The position numbers were made by a program, and so were the translations under genes. DNA of 64,000 bases, taken from contig NZ_VLKC01000002.1 of assembly GCF_007830295.1 (NCBI RefSeq), positions 2,964,200 through 3,028,199 of the forward strand. Reading direction: 5' to 3'. Numbering within the stretch: the first letter of the stretch is position 1; each line of letters opens with the position of its first letter. The notes beneath the pieces were generated by a model. It saw nothing but the letters and a program-made list of their open reading frames with translations, did not search any database and was not told the origin of the DNA. The DNA is from Sporomusa sp. KB1 (GTDB lineage: Bacteria > Bacillota > Negativicutes > Sporomusales > Sporomusaceae). Below are positions 1-8,496 of the stretch, one piece after another.

Positions 1-9
1 GAGGAGTGA

Positions 10-372
10 ATGACAATGGTGCAGCAGGTATCTCCGGTTGTGTGCAAAAATTGCGCCGCCCGTCTTGCAAAATGGTGCTATGGAAAACACTGGTGGTTCC
101 GGTTGATCCGGGAACCGTTGCTTTTAGGTATGCGGCTTTTGGCTAGGTGGCACAGGATTGATGCCCGGACTCATGTGGTACGCAATCCCGAATGCCACGG
201 CTGCATACGTTTTATGAAAGCAGAACTGGAGGAAAAGTCGCCCCTGTTTTGTTTTCTCAATAAACATATCGGTAAAAGAGTCAATAAGCTTCGCGACTCC
301 ATGCTTGCCCCGGAAGAACTGGCTGAGGCGAAACGTTATGCCCGAGAGGCAATGGAGCAAAAAGTAAAGTGA
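10..372 (+). CDS. Small cysteine-rich hypothetical protein
   Basis: About 120 residues, basic, with two cysteine pairs (CKNC near residue 13, CHGC near residue 63) and an extra Trp/Cys-rich stretch between them, which suggests metal or Fe-S binding; there is no signal peptide or membrane segment. GAGGAG at positions 1-6 favours the second ATG (position 16) as the true start. I do not recognise the family. It lies on the other strand from, and about 470 bp away from, the nitrogenase-like K gene, so any link to that system is only by proximity. Its upstream context is outside the window. Confidence 0.6.
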   Translation: MTMVQQVSPVVCKNCAARLAKWCYGKHWWFRLIREPLLLGMRLLARWHRIDARTHVVRNPECHGCIRFMKAELEEKSPLFCFLNKHIGKRVNKLRDSMLAPEELAEAKRYAREAMEQKVK

Positions 373-478
373 ACTCGTTTCAGCATAGCTGAAACATTGG
401 GGATTCAGGTGGAGAGTCTATTCCACCTGAATTAACGCCGCCTGTAGAGGCGGGAGTCTTGACTCGCGTACTAAGATA
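366..478 (+). repeat. Multi-hairpin repeat R1, copy 1
   Basis: About 110 bp made of successive small inverted repeats: GTTTCAGC/GCTGAAAC, TTCAGGTGGA/TCCACCTGAA, GCCTGTAGAGGC and GAGTC/GACTC. Nearly identical inverted copies lie at 59133-59243, and a diverged one at 39716-39838. It looks like a palindromic end or a MITE-like relic of IS200/IS605-type elements. It is non-coding and starts at the stop of the upstream gene. Confidence 0.75.
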
Positions 479-529
479 AAGAAAGTATAAGTTTTTGAGA
501 GTCGTGGAGGTCTTATAAAACAAGGGGTG

Positions 530-790
530 CCAAATACGAAACCTGGAACAGGTGGCTGTACTGTTTGTGTCCAGTAACCCTCGTAACTCCCGTAACCCCT
601 CGGCCTTTGCCGGAAAAAGCGTTCCGCAGGAGAAAAGCCGGGCGGTATTCCGTTAAAAAATCCGTACTGTTTGAGCGTAGCGAGTTTACGGATTTTAGGA
701 ATATCGTCCGGCTTTTCAGCTTTTGGAGGCTTAGGGGCTAGACTTTTTGTTTACTTTTGGGGCAATGCCAAAAGTAAAACCCCTCACCTT
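530..790 (+). repeat. Long imperfect foldback repeat R3, copy 1
   Basis: Non-coding block in the 470-bp gap. The segment around 605-715 folds back on itself: GCCGGGCGGTATTCC pairs with GGAATATCGTCCGGC and enclosed AAATCCGTA pairs with TACGGATTT. A second hairpin at 745-778 has TTTACTTTTGG against CCAAAAGTAAA. A shorter copy of the left part recurs at 50440-50530. I see no gene in it. Confidence 0.6.
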
Positions 791-845
791 GTATTCTCCA
801 TTGACTCAACGTGAGACAATGGACCGCATTAGCGGTTTTTCTTAC

Positions 846-2171
846 TTAATCACGATGCTTTGCCAGCAGCGTGGAATAAATGTCTTCAACAAGGTTGAGA
901 CCGCCGTTATAGCCTACATAGGTGTGATGCATAATCAGACGATCGATAATGGGCAAAGCGACACTAAGATGCAGTCCGCGGATATCTTTGGCAACATCAA
1001 CCTCCCAAGAACTGGCGAGTAAGAGGGGAGTAGTTAAGGGGTTTATTGAACGAATTTTATCTTCGATTACGCCACTGTCTTGCGCAAAAGTAACATCAGA
1101 AGAAATTTCAGGACTAAGCTTTTTAAAATAATTTTCGACAATTCCCAGATATTCTTCCGGCACATCTTCGGTAATAAACTGGTGGATGGGAAAATAGCCA
1201 AGTTCATTTACCAGAAACTTGCTAAAAGCGAGAGCATAAGAAGCATCATTAATAGTATAGAAGCGTTTTGGTTGATTAAGCTGGTATTCTGTGAGTACAT
1301 CGGACGCCCGTACCATGTAATGATAGAATTCGTTTTCATTTTGCAAAATAAATTCGTCCGTTTGCTTAGAAGCGGTACCGGCAAATTCAGCAACTGTCCG
1401 CAAAAAATTGGACGTTTCCTGGCCGCCAACCGGCAGCACCGGATAGTGGAGATACGGGGTCTGGAATTTCTCCTGTAACAATTCTGCTGTCTGAAGACCG
1501 ACATAGGGTGAAATAACCAAATTGAATTCTGCCGCAGGAATGGCATTAAGGGCTTTGATGCCGCCGCTATTATAGCCAAATAGAATATTAGCTTTAAGGC
1601 CGATGCCTGCCAGCAGTTTTTTTAGTTCGTTTAGATCACCTTCCCAAAAGGGATCATGCCGCGGCACACTGGCAAATACGTTGACAAGTCCTTTTTCTTT
1701 TTTATCAGCGGGCTGTAAATGTTGCTCGATAATCGCTTGCAGCACAAGCTCATGCCCTTTGTAAGCATCCCCTTTGAAACCTGCTGTTTCCACATGGACA
1801 ATAGGAACTCCCTGATCCCTGAATTCGCCTACAACACTGCTGACATCATCGCCAATGATATCAGCGGTGCATCCTGTCAGGACAACAAAGAAATCGCCAT
1901 CCATAATTTTTAAGGTGCCTTCGATAACACTGCGCAGTTTATCGGTGCCGCCGAAAACTACGTCTTTCTCAATCATATTGGTGCAAGGTATGGCATCGGC
2001 ACCGGCGTAGCCGGCACCCTGATGACCACCGGCATGAGAAAGGCCTCTATGCAGTTTTGAACCACAGCCCGGTCCGGCGTGTAAAATGGGGATCGCTCTT
2101 TCGATTGCTACAACAGTTTGCAGTGCGCCGAGGGCACAACCATGGCGTGGTCCTTGAATGATATCAGACAT
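846..2171 (-). CDS. Nitrogenase-like beta subunit (K), pair 1
   Basis: A 441-residue protein of the nitrogenase component 1 superfamily, NifK-like branch, shorter than true NifK (about 520). P-cluster-type cysteines are present at C36 (AGPGCG), C63 (IPCTN, followed by the VVFGG block) and C101 (LTGC, followed by GDDV). The start ATG overlaps the stop of the D gene by 8 bp and has GGGGAG in front, so D and K are translationally coupled and presumably form a D2K2 tetramer. Taken with the metY fragment and malY nearby, a methylthio-alkane reductase (MarK) role is my best guess; a chlorophyllide, F430 or other nitrogenase-like reductase is possible. The family call is firm, the substrate is not. 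Confidence 0.85.
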   Translation of the reverse strand: MSDIIQGPRHGCALGALQTVVAIERAIPILHAGPGCGSKLHRGLSHAGGHQGAGYAGADAIPCTNMIEKDVVFGGTDKLRSVIEGTLKIMDGDFFVVLTGCTADIIGDDVSSVVGEFRDQGVPIVHVETAGFKGDAYKGHELVLQAIIEQHLQPADKKEKGLVNVFASVPRHDPFWEGDLNELKKLLAGIGLKANILFGYNSGGIKALNAIPAAEFNLVISPYVGLQTAELLQEKFQTPYLHYPVLPVGGQETSNFLRTVAEFAGTASKQTDEFILQNENEFYHYMVRASDVLTEYQLNQPKRFYTINDASYALAFSKFLVNELGYFPIHQFITEDVPEEYLGIVENYFKKLSPEISSDVTFAQDSGVIEDKIRSINPLTTPLLLASSWEVDVAKDIRGLHLSVALPIIDRLIMHHTYVGYNGGLNLVEDIYSTLLAKHRD

Positions 2172-3621
2172 TTTTTTCTCCCCTTAAAAATGAATAGGTG
2201 TTTTGTTCGAGCCACCAGTCTGTATAAGGAAGTTTACTGTGTTTAGCCACATTTTTTATATAAGCGGGATTGGAGATGGCGTCGTCAATCGTTTGACCAA
2301 AGCGAATTAGGCCGTCATATAGCATTTCTGTTGGTTCATTACCGGCAAAAATCGAGGGAATACCCAGTTTGGCTGCCCAGACAGTTGTGATATGCCGGGA
2401 AATGGCGATGTCCGGTTTGTGTTTATTAATAGCATTAGCTACTTCAAAGGCTTGTTTGTTACAAACGCCAATATGAAAATTGCCATAATGCTTGAGGTCA
2501 AACTTAAGAAAATTCAGGCGCTCATCATCATTATCAAATTTCTGGTCATGGTGCCAGATGCAGGTTCCCGCAACCTCCATGCCCAAATCCTTAACAAGGG
2601 CAATGATGTTGTAGGCTAACGGGCCGCCTGCGGCAATAAAAGCTCTTTTACCAGTTAGCTTGCTGCGAAGCCGTTCAAGATCTTTGGCAATCTTTTCTTT
2701 TTCCGAAACGATAACTTTTTCAACTTCTGCTTCTTTATGGAACATCCGGCCAATTTCGCGCAGCATTTCATCAGAAGCCTTGATGCCAAACGGCGCAGGG
2801 GCTTTCACTTCCGGTACGCCAAAATGCTGTTCAAGGCCGGCGGCAAGATAGCTTCCCAGCGATTCGCAGTACTGTACTGTTGCTGCTGCTTCGGAGATGT
2901 GCTCAAGCTGATCAATTGTAGAAAGCGGGACAATGTGATTAGGGCGCAGGCCAAGCTGTTTAAAAACACTTTCAAAGAGAAAGCGGTGTTGAAAACTGAT
3001 TACATTAATTAAATCCGGCTGCTTTTGGCGTGCCGGTTTGACGATTTTTCGGAGAATGCTGTGATTGGAGGAGTCAAAGCCTGTTGCCCAAATATTTGTC
3101 CGGAAGCCTTCACACAGAGTAGCGACAACTGGAATCCCCAGTTCTTCCTCCAGTTCGTCACAAATACCGGGAACATCGTCGCCGATAATGGCCGAAGCGC
3201 AGGTTGTTGTAACAAAAATAGCCTTAGGATTAAAGCGACGTTTGGCTTCTCGGATGGCTTTTTCCAGTTTGGCGCCACCACCGTAAATGGTATCTTTTTC
3301 ATCAAGATTGGTATTGATATATTTGACATTATGGACGGGATAACCCATACGCCTGTTGCCTAGCCGGAAGGTAGCGTTACGGTAGGGAATATCACCGGCA
3401 CAACCTGCAGGGCCATGCTCGACAACTGCCGCATCCTGAATCTGTGTAAACAGATTCATAACCTGGTCGGCGCTGCAAGAGCCACATTGTGTAAACGATC
3501 GCTCCCGGTTGGGAAAATCATTTCTACTGAGCAGATGGGCAGCATCTCCCTCATACCCGGTTAACGTTCGCAGTCTGGATTCCCGGAGTTCAACTGCCGG
3601 TTCATTTAAATTAATACTCAT
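2164..3621 (-). CDS. Nitrogenase-like alpha subunit (D), pair 1
   Basis: 485 residues from the ATG at 3621, which has GGAGGAA in front; an upstream in-frame ATG has no such site and lies in the leader terminator. NifD-like cysteines are visible: C46/C49 (TQCGSC), C74 (GPAGC) and C141 (TTTC, followed by IIGDD). C252, in the segment AATVQYCESLGSYLAAGLE, matches the FeMo-cofactor cysteine (NifD Cys275) region. The segment that should carry the NifD cofactor histidine (His442) reads GNEPTEMLYDG and has no His, so a cofactor other than canonical FeMo-co, or other ligation, is expected. A terminator leader lies at 3672-3744. It probably forms the first gene of a two-gene D-K operon. Confidence 0.85.
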   Translation of the reverse strand: MSINLNEPAVELRESRLRTLTGYEGDAAHLLSRNDFPNRERSFTQCGSCSADQVMNLFTQIQDAAVVEHGPAGCAGDIPYRNATFRLGNRRMGYPVHNVKYINTNLDEKDTIYGGGAKLEKAIREAKRRFNPKAIFVTTTCASAIIGDDVPGICDELEEELGIPVVATLCEGFRTNIWATGFDSSNHSILRKIVKPARQKQPDLINVISFQHRFLFESVFKQLGLRPNHIVPLSTIDQLEHISEAAATVQYCESLGSYLAAGLEQHFGVPEVKAPAPFGIKASDEMLREIGRMFHKEAEVEKVIVSEKEKIAKDLERLRSKLTGKRAFIAAGGPLAYNIIALVKDLGMEVAGTCIWHHDQKFDNDDERLNFLKFDLKHYGNFHIGVCNKQAFEVANAINKHKPDIAISRHITTVWAAKLGIPSIFAGNEPTEMLYDGLIRFGQTIDDAISNPAYIKNVAKHSKLPYTDWWLEQNTYSFLRGEKNV

Positions 3622-3671
3622 TGCTGTTCCTCCGTTTCTAATACTCATTAGTAAATCTTTTTTTATTGAAC

Positions 3672-3744
3672 TGAAAATAAAAAAAGATCGAAAACTAAGC
3701 ATATTTTAAAAATATCCTTAGCCTTCAATCTTTTAATGATCAGC
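3672..3744 (-). promoter_or_regulatory. UGA/AG leader-terminator motif, copy 1 (upstream of D1)
   Basis: On the minus strand: AGC, UGA, a small hairpin beginning UCA and ending UGA, AG, GCU. The AAGGCTAAG that closes the outer helix is also the 5' arm of an intrinsic terminator (partner CTTAGTTTTC, then a T run). It lies about 50 nt before the D1 start. Forming the outer helix would prevent the terminator, so it looks like a transcription attenuator. Confidence 0.75.
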
Positions 3745-3884
3745 TAATTTTACTATGGATGAAAACATCTGTGATTACGCCCAAAAAAAAGTCCGCAAGT
3801 GTTTTGAAATAATAGTACTACAGTAGTATTGGAACTGTCAATGGAAAATCTGGAATAAATATAACTTGAAGGAGCAGTAAGGTG

Positions 3885-3914
3885 TTGACTTTATGAAAAA
3901 AAGTGAAATAATTA
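3885..3914 (+). promoter_or_regulatory. Probable sigma-A promoter for the OYE gene
   Basis: TTGACT at 3885-3890 followed after 17-18 nt by an AT-rich -10 (TAATTA at 3909-3914). Transcription would start just before the leader motif at 3932. Confidence 0.45.
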
Positions 3915-3931
3915 AATAAAGTAAAAATAAT

Positions 3932-4013
3932 CGGCTGATCAGAACAACTGAAGGCTAAGGATCTCGTTCTCTCAAACGGCTCCTTTGTCATTCAGTTGTT
4001 TTCATTTAGAATG
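3932..4013 (+). promoter_or_regulatory. UGA/AG leader-terminator motif, copy 2 (upstream of OYE)
   Basis: GGC, UGA (CTGA at 3935-3938), hairpin UCAG-AACAA-CUGA, AG, GCU (AGGC at 3952-3955). The downstream terminator pairs ACAACTGAAGGCTAAGGA with an imperfect complement ending TTCAGTTGT, followed by TTTT. Confidence 0.75.
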
Positions 4014-4117
4014 AGTGAATATGTGCTGACTGCTTTGAATCAGTTTTATACATACATAAGCTACAGGCCTTGATAAGTACTATGCTTATGCACTAAATGA
4101 AAAAGGGAGGGTATTTA

Positions 4118-5314
4118 ATGACTAGAAGCAACTACAAAATATTTTCCGAGGGCAGAATAGCCAACCTGCTTCTAAAAAACAGACTGGTACGTTCAGCAAC
4201 CTGTGAATACAAAATGGAGGAAACCGGAAGAATTACTGACATTGTGCTTTCTGTCTATAAAAACCTGGCAGCTGGCGGTGTAGGACTGATTATTAGCAGT
4301 CTTATGGCAGTTGCGGCAAACGGTAAGGGTGTCAAAGACCAGATTTGTATTTACAGTGATGAATTTATTAATGATATAGCAAAAATTGCCGCTATTGTAC
4401 ATCAAATAGATACTGGTTGTGCCATTATTGCGCAGTTGTGTCATGCGGGAAGACAGGTGACTTATGACAATCAGGTTGCAGAGTGTGTCGGACCATCGGC
4501 AGTTGCATCACCCTTACTGGTGAAGACTGCACGGGAACTGACTAACCATGAGATTGAGAGAATTATTCACAATTTTGTCGAGGCAATCATTAGGGTGAAG
4601 TGCGCGGGATTTGATGGAGCACAGTTACATGCAGCGCATGGTTATTTATTGAGTTCCTTTCTTTCTCCCTATACCAATAAACGTACCGATGCCTATGGCG
4701 GTTCCATACAAAATCGCAGCCGGATCATCAAAGATATTGTGTCACTTGCAAGAAAAGAGGTGGGGAGTTTTCCCATACTCATAAAGGCAAATTGTGATGA
4801 TCATGTTATGGGGGGAATTACGAAAGACGATTTTCCGGCTCTAGCAAAGGAACTTGCGTTAGCCGGTGTTGATGCTATCGAAGTGAGTGGCGGCATGTGG
4901 GATTGTCTTACCCGGTCTGAACACGAACTGGGCTTTAGATCTGTGCCATTGCCGGAATCTCGAACCGGAATTGATACCGTGGATAAGCAATCTTACTACT
5001 ATGATTATATTGCACGAGTACATGCAGAGTTGCCACTGATCCTGGTCGGTGGCAACAGGAATGTTGAGTCAATGGAAAGACTGTTGCAGGCAGGAAAGGT
5101 TGACTTTTTGGCGTTAAGTCGTCCGCTAATTGCCGAGCCTGGTTTGCCCAACCGGTGGCGTGACGGAGTCGGCAGAGAGACAACCGCATGTGTCTCCTGT
5201 AATGCCTGTCTGGTTTTCAAAGAAGAGTACGGTTGTGCATTGCGAAGACTAGGACTGCAAAGAGAAGTTTTTGCTGAAAGGCTGGCAAAAGCTTGGCGTA
5301 ATTCATTTAAATAA
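4118..5314 (+). CDS. Old yellow enzyme family NADH:flavin oxidoreductase
   Basis: 398 residues from the ATG at 4118 (GGGAGGG in front). Fold and motifs are of the OYE/2,4-dienoyl-CoA reductase TIM barrel: an N-terminal KNRLVRSAT, the HAGRQ turn, HAAHGYLLSSFLSP with Asn/Arg-rich YGGSIQNR, and a C-terminal VGGNRN phosphate-binding stretch for FMN. The C-terminus has CVSCNAC and a further Cys (GC) as in family members with a 4Fe-4S cluster, but the FAD/NADPH domain of the long enzymes is absent. It is a cytoplasmic ene- or C-X-reductase of unknown substrate. It lies between the two divergent nitrogenase-like pairs and has its own copy of the leader motif, so it may act on the same class of substrate. 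Confidence 0.85.
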   Translation: MTRSNYKIFSEGRIANLLLKNRLVRSATCEYKMEETGRITDIVLSVYKNLAAGGVGLIISSLMAVAANGKGVKDQICIYSDEFINDIAKIAAIVHQIDTGCAIIAQLCHAGRQVTYDNQVAECVGPSAVASPLLVKTARELTNHEIERIIHNFVEAIIRVKCAGFDGAQLHAAHGYLLSSFLSPYTNKRTDAYGGSIQNRSRIIKDIVSLARKEVGSFPILIKANCDDHVMGGITKDDFPALAKELALAGVDAIEVSGGMWDCLTRSEHELGFRSVPLPESRTGIDTVDKQSYYYDYIARVHAELPLILVGGNRNVESMERLLQAGKVDFLALSRPLIAEPGLPNRWRDGVGRETTACVSCNACLVFKEEYGCALRRLGLQREVFAERLAKAWRNSFK

Positions 5315-5328
5315 AGTAAAGCAGGGAC

Positions 5329-5357
5329 TTGACTAACGGTTGATATCGCGATAACAT
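5329..5357 (+). promoter_or_regulatory. Probable promoter for D2-K2
   Basis: TTGACT at 5329-5334, 17-nt spacer, TAACAT at 5352-5357. It lies 18 nt before the leader motif. Confidence 0.5.
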
Positions 5358-5373
5358 AATAGAGATATGTGCT

Positions 5374-5438
5374 TGCTGATCAAATGAATCATTTGAAGGC
5401 CAAGAGCTTCTTTCGAGAAGAGTCTTGGCCTTTTTTAG
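5374..5438 (+). promoter_or_regulatory. UGA/AG leader-terminator motif, copy 3 (upstream of D2)
   Basis: GC, UGA (CTGA at 5376-5379), a 7-bp hairpin UCAAAUG-AAU-CAUUUGA, AG, GC (AGGC at 5397-5400). The terminator is AAGGCCAAGA paired with TCTTGGCCTT plus a T run. This copy has the longest inner stem of the set. Confidence 0.8.
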
Positions 5439-5489
5439 TTATATTTTTATGTTTTAATAAAATAAATCTGAAACTGGAGGCAAAGAGAA

Positions 5490-7013
5490 ATGACGATTAA
5501 TTTAAGCACAGCTGTTGTGGAAAACCGCGAACAAAGGTTGGGCACGATTATTGCGTGGGATGGTGCAGCAAGCGACTTGTCAAAAGAATCGGCATATGCG
5601 CGTGGTTGTGAAGCAGGCTGCGGGGGACAGAGGCTTTGTGAACTTTCCGGTCCGTTTACGCAGGGGTCTGTTTGCAGTGAACAAATGGTAGAGTGTCAGG
5701 CAGGCAATGTTAGAGATGCAGTACTTATCCAGCATTCACCAATTGGCTGCGGTGCCGGACAGGTAATTTATAATTCCATATATCGCAATGGTCTGGCTAT
5801 GAGAAAGCTGCCAGTGGAAAATCTACATATGCTTAGTACAAATCTCCAGGAAGGAGATATGATTTTTGGCGGTATTGAAAAATTAGAGCAGTCCATCCGT
5901 GATGCATGGGAGCGGCATCACCCCAAGGCCATTTTTATTGCTACTTCCTGCGCCACAGGAATTATCGGTGATGATGTTGAGAGTGTAGCCAAAAAGTTGG
6001 AAACGGAAATAGGTATTCCGGTAGTTCCACTGCACTGCGAGGGCTTTAAATCAAAGCATTGGAGTACCGGGTTTGATGCAACTCAGCATGGAATTATGCG
6101 GCAAATTGTTCGTAAAAAGCCGAAAAAAAGGCAGGATGATTTGGTTAATGTCATTTGTCTATGGGGATCAGATGTGTTTACTCCTATGTTGAAGGAACTG
6201 GGATTACGAGTAAATTATGTTGTTGATTTGGCGACAGTGGGAGAGCTGGAGCAGCTTTCCGAAGCCGCTGCTACCGTTGGTTTTTGCTATACATTGGCTT
6301 CTTATCTGGCAGCTGGTTTGGAACAAGAATTTGGTGTGCCGGAAGTGAAAGCGCCTCAGCCTTATGGTTTCGCCGGAACAGATGCTTGGCTAAGGGAATT
6401 GGCGCGAGTTACTCACCGGGAAGAACAGGCAGAAGCTTATATTGCCAAAGAACATGCCCGTATTGCTCCGCGGTTGGCTGAGCTGCGAGAGCAGCTAAAA
6501 GGTATAAAGGGGTATGTGGCGACAGGGTCGGCTTATGCACATGGTTTAATTGCGGTATTGCGGGAATTAGGCGTTGAGGTGAATGGGTCACTGGTTTTTC
6601 ATCATGATCCTGTATATGATAGCCATGACCCCCGTCAGGATTCGCTGGCTCATCTGGTCGATCATTATGGGGAGGTCCCATCGTTTACCGTAAGTAATCG
6701 CCAGCAATATCAGTTTTTCGGATTATTGCAGCGAGTAAATCCAGATTTTATCATAATCAGGCATAATGGTTTGGCCCCGTTAGCTTCCCGACTAGGAATT
6801 CCGGCTGCTCCGCTGGGGGATGAACATCATGCGTTGGGGTATCAAGGAATCATTAATCTGGGGGAGACTATTTTGGAAATTCTGGCGCATAAGAAATTCC
6901 ATCAAGATCTGGCCGCTCATGTCAAATTGCCGTATAAAAAAGAATGGCTGGATTTAAAAGATCCGTTTGCGCTGGTGAAAAAGGCAAATTCATTGGATAC
7001 GGAGAGATTATAA
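5490..7013 (+). CDS. Nitrogenase-like alpha subunit (D), pair 2
   Basis: 507 residues, start with GGAGG 8-9 nt upstream. NifD-like cysteines are C62 (GSVCSEQ), C87 (SPIGC) and C154 (TSC, followed by GIIGDD); the cofactor-type cysteine is in TVGFCYTLASYLAAGLE. The N-terminus has an extra cysteine cluster (C40, C44, C50) absent from D1. The region of the NifD cofactor histidine reads LGDEHHALGYQG: two histidines are close by, but not at the aligned position. The two D subunits are clear paralogs. The stop is 1 bp before the K2 start. Probably the catalytic alpha subunit of a Mar-like C-S-cleaving reductase; another nitrogenase-like reductase is not excluded. Confidence 0.85.
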   Translation: MTINLSTAVVENREQRLGTIIAWDGAASDLSKESAYARGCEAGCGGQRLCELSGPFTQGSVCSEQMVECQAGNVRDAVLIQHSPIGCGAGQVIYNSIYRNGLAMRKLPVENLHMLSTNLQEGDMIFGGIEKLEQSIRDAWERHHPKAIFIATSCATGIIGDDVESVAKKLETEIGIPVVPLHCEGFKSKHWSTGFDATQHGIMRQIVRKKPKKRQDDLVNVICLWGSDVFTPMLKELGLRVNYVVDLATVGELEQLSEAAATVGFCYTLASYLAAGLEQEFGVPEVKAPQPYGFAGTDAWLRELARVTHREEQAEAYIAKEHARIAPRLAELREQLKGIKGYVATGSAYAHGLIAVLRELGVEVNGSLVFHHDPVYDSHDPRQDSLAHLVDHYGEVPSFTVSNRQQYQFFGLLQRVNPDFIIIRHNGLAPLASRLGIPAAPLGDEHHALGYQGIINLGETILEILAHKKFHQDLAAHVKLPYKKEWLDLKDPFALVKKANSLDTERL

Positions 7014-7014
7014 G

Positions 7015-8397
7015 ATGGCTAATACAGAAATAAACAATACTAAGGCAAAAACCTTTCCAATTGTGCAAAAAACTAATTCGATACAGCAAATCCGTTATGG
7101 CTGCTCGATTGCAGCCCTGCACAGTGCAGCGGCTATTCCTGGAGTCATTCCGATTACCCATTGCGGTCCCGGCTGCGTAGATAAGCAGTTTATGAATCTG
7201 GCTTTTTACAATGGCTTTCAGGGGGGCGGTTATGGCGGCGGTGCTGTTGTGCCAAGTACCAATGCGACGGAAAAAGAAGTTATTTTTGGCGGAGCTGAGC
7301 GGTTGCGAGAACTCATCGCTGCCTCGCTTAACGTGTTGGATGCTGACTTGTTTGTGGTTTTGACAGGCTGTATATCCGATTTAGTAGGGGACGATGTAGG
7401 TTCGGTAGTCAGTGAATTTCAACAACAAGGCGTTCCCATTGTGTTTGCCGAGACTGGCGGTTTTAAAGGCAATAACTTTATCGGACATGAACTGGTTACG
7501 CAGGCGATTATTGATCAGTATGTCGGGGACTATAACGGTACTCAAGAGAAAGGCACTGTCAATGTCTGGTCGCTGCTGCCGTACCACAATACATTTTGGC
7601 GCGGCGATCTTACGGAAATCAAGAGAATTCTTGAAGGGGTAGGGCTTAAGGTTAATATCCTTTTCGGCTATGAATCCGAAGGAATTTCCGAGTGGAAAAA
7701 TATCCCTAAGGCGCAGTTTAATTTAGTGCTTTCACCTTGGTTGGGGCTTCAGACCGCTCAGCATTTAGAGGAAAAATATGGTCAGCCGTTTCTGCACATT
7801 CCAGTAATTCCTATTGGGGCTCAAGAGACAAGCGCCTTTCTCCGAAAAGTAGTAGGATTTTCCGGTCTTGATACTGCGCAAGCCGAACGGTTTATTGCGC
7901 AGGAAGAAAGAAGTTATTACAATTATTTAGAGAGTTTCGCCGACTTTTATGCGGAATATTGGTGGGGACTGCCAGCCAAGTTTGCTGTTGTTGGTGACAG
8001 TGCCTACAATCTTGCGTTGACTAAGTTTTTGGTTAATCAGTTAGGCATTATTCCAGGCAAACAAATTATTACGGAAAATCCGCCGGAGGAATACCGGGAG
8101 GCGATTCGTCAGCAGTATCAAACGATTGCTAAAGATGTTTCGACTGATGTTGAGTTTGAGGATGACAGTTATCTTATTCACCAGATTATCCGTCAGACTA
8201 AATTTGGTCACAAGCCACCTATTATCTTTGGTACCACGTGGGAACGTGATCTTGCCAAAGAATTGAAAGGTGCCATTGTGGAAGTAGGTTTTCCTGCCTC
8301 GTATGAAGTCGTTATATCCAGAGCCTACATCGGCTATCGTGGTGCGCTTACATTACTGGAAAAAATTTATACAACTACGGTAGGTGCCAGCGCGTGA
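7015..8397 (+). CDS. Nitrogenase-like beta subunit (K), pair 2
   Basis: 460 residues, NifK-like. Cysteines C54 (HCGPGC) and C119 (LTGC) match two P-cluster ligands, but the third position, C63 in K1 (IPCTN), is serine here (VPSTN, S81). The P-cluster equivalent in this pair must therefore be ligated differently or be a smaller cluster. It is coupled to D2 (1-bp spacing). The TGA stop is the first codon of inserted repeat R2, so the natural C-terminus may have been a few residues different. K1 and K2 align over their whole length. Confidence 0.85.
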   Translation: MANTEINNTKAKTFPIVQKTNSIQQIRYGCSIAALHSAAAIPGVIPITHCGPGCVDKQFMNLAFYNGFQGGGYGGGAVVPSTNATEKEVIFGGAERLRELIAASLNVLDADLFVVLTGCISDLVGDDVGSVVSEFQQQGVPIVFAETGGFKGNNFIGHELVTQAIIDQYVGDYNGTQEKGTVNVWSLLPYHNTFWRGDLTEIKRILEGVGLKVNILFGYESEGISEWKNIPKAQFNLVLSPWLGLQTAQHLEEKYGQPFLHIPVIPIGAQETSAFLRKVVGFSGLDTAQAERFIAQEERSYYNYLESFADFYAEYWWGLPAKFAVVGDSAYNLALTKFLVNQLGIIPGKQIITENPPEEYREAIRQQYQTIAKDVSTDVEFEDDSYLIHQIIRQTKFGHKPPIIFGTTWERDLAKELKGAIVEVGFPASYEVVISRAYIGYRGALTLLEKIYTTTVGASA

Positions 8398-8470
8398 CAT
8401 ACTCCCCCCACCTAAGAGGTGGGGGCTTCTTGGGACGTACCAGCTAACGCTAGTATAATTGCCAAGCTAT
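8395..8470 (+). repeat. Hairpin repeat R2, copy 1
   Basis: Starts at TGACATACTCC, with the hairpin CCCCCCACCTAAGAGGTGGGGG, then GCTTCTTGGGACGTACC and GCTAACGCTAGTATAAT. The first ~60 bp recur almost exactly in inverted orientation at 18829-18893, and degenerate halves occur around 39838-39867 and 41490-41550. The form is that of an IS200/IS605-family terminal hairpin. It separates K2 from the metY fragment. Confidence 0.75.
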
Positions 8471-8496
8471 CCCCGTTTGCCCAACGGTTCTGTATC

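Noticed and set aside
366..478. CRISPR array from repeated hairpins
   Set aside because: There is no regular repeat/spacer spacing; copies are dispersed singly across the window. No cas genes.
846..8397. Authentic molybdenum nitrogenase nifDK
   Set aside because: Subunits are shorter, no aligned cofactor His is seen, K2 lacks one P-cluster Cys, and no nifE/N/B/V genes are in view.
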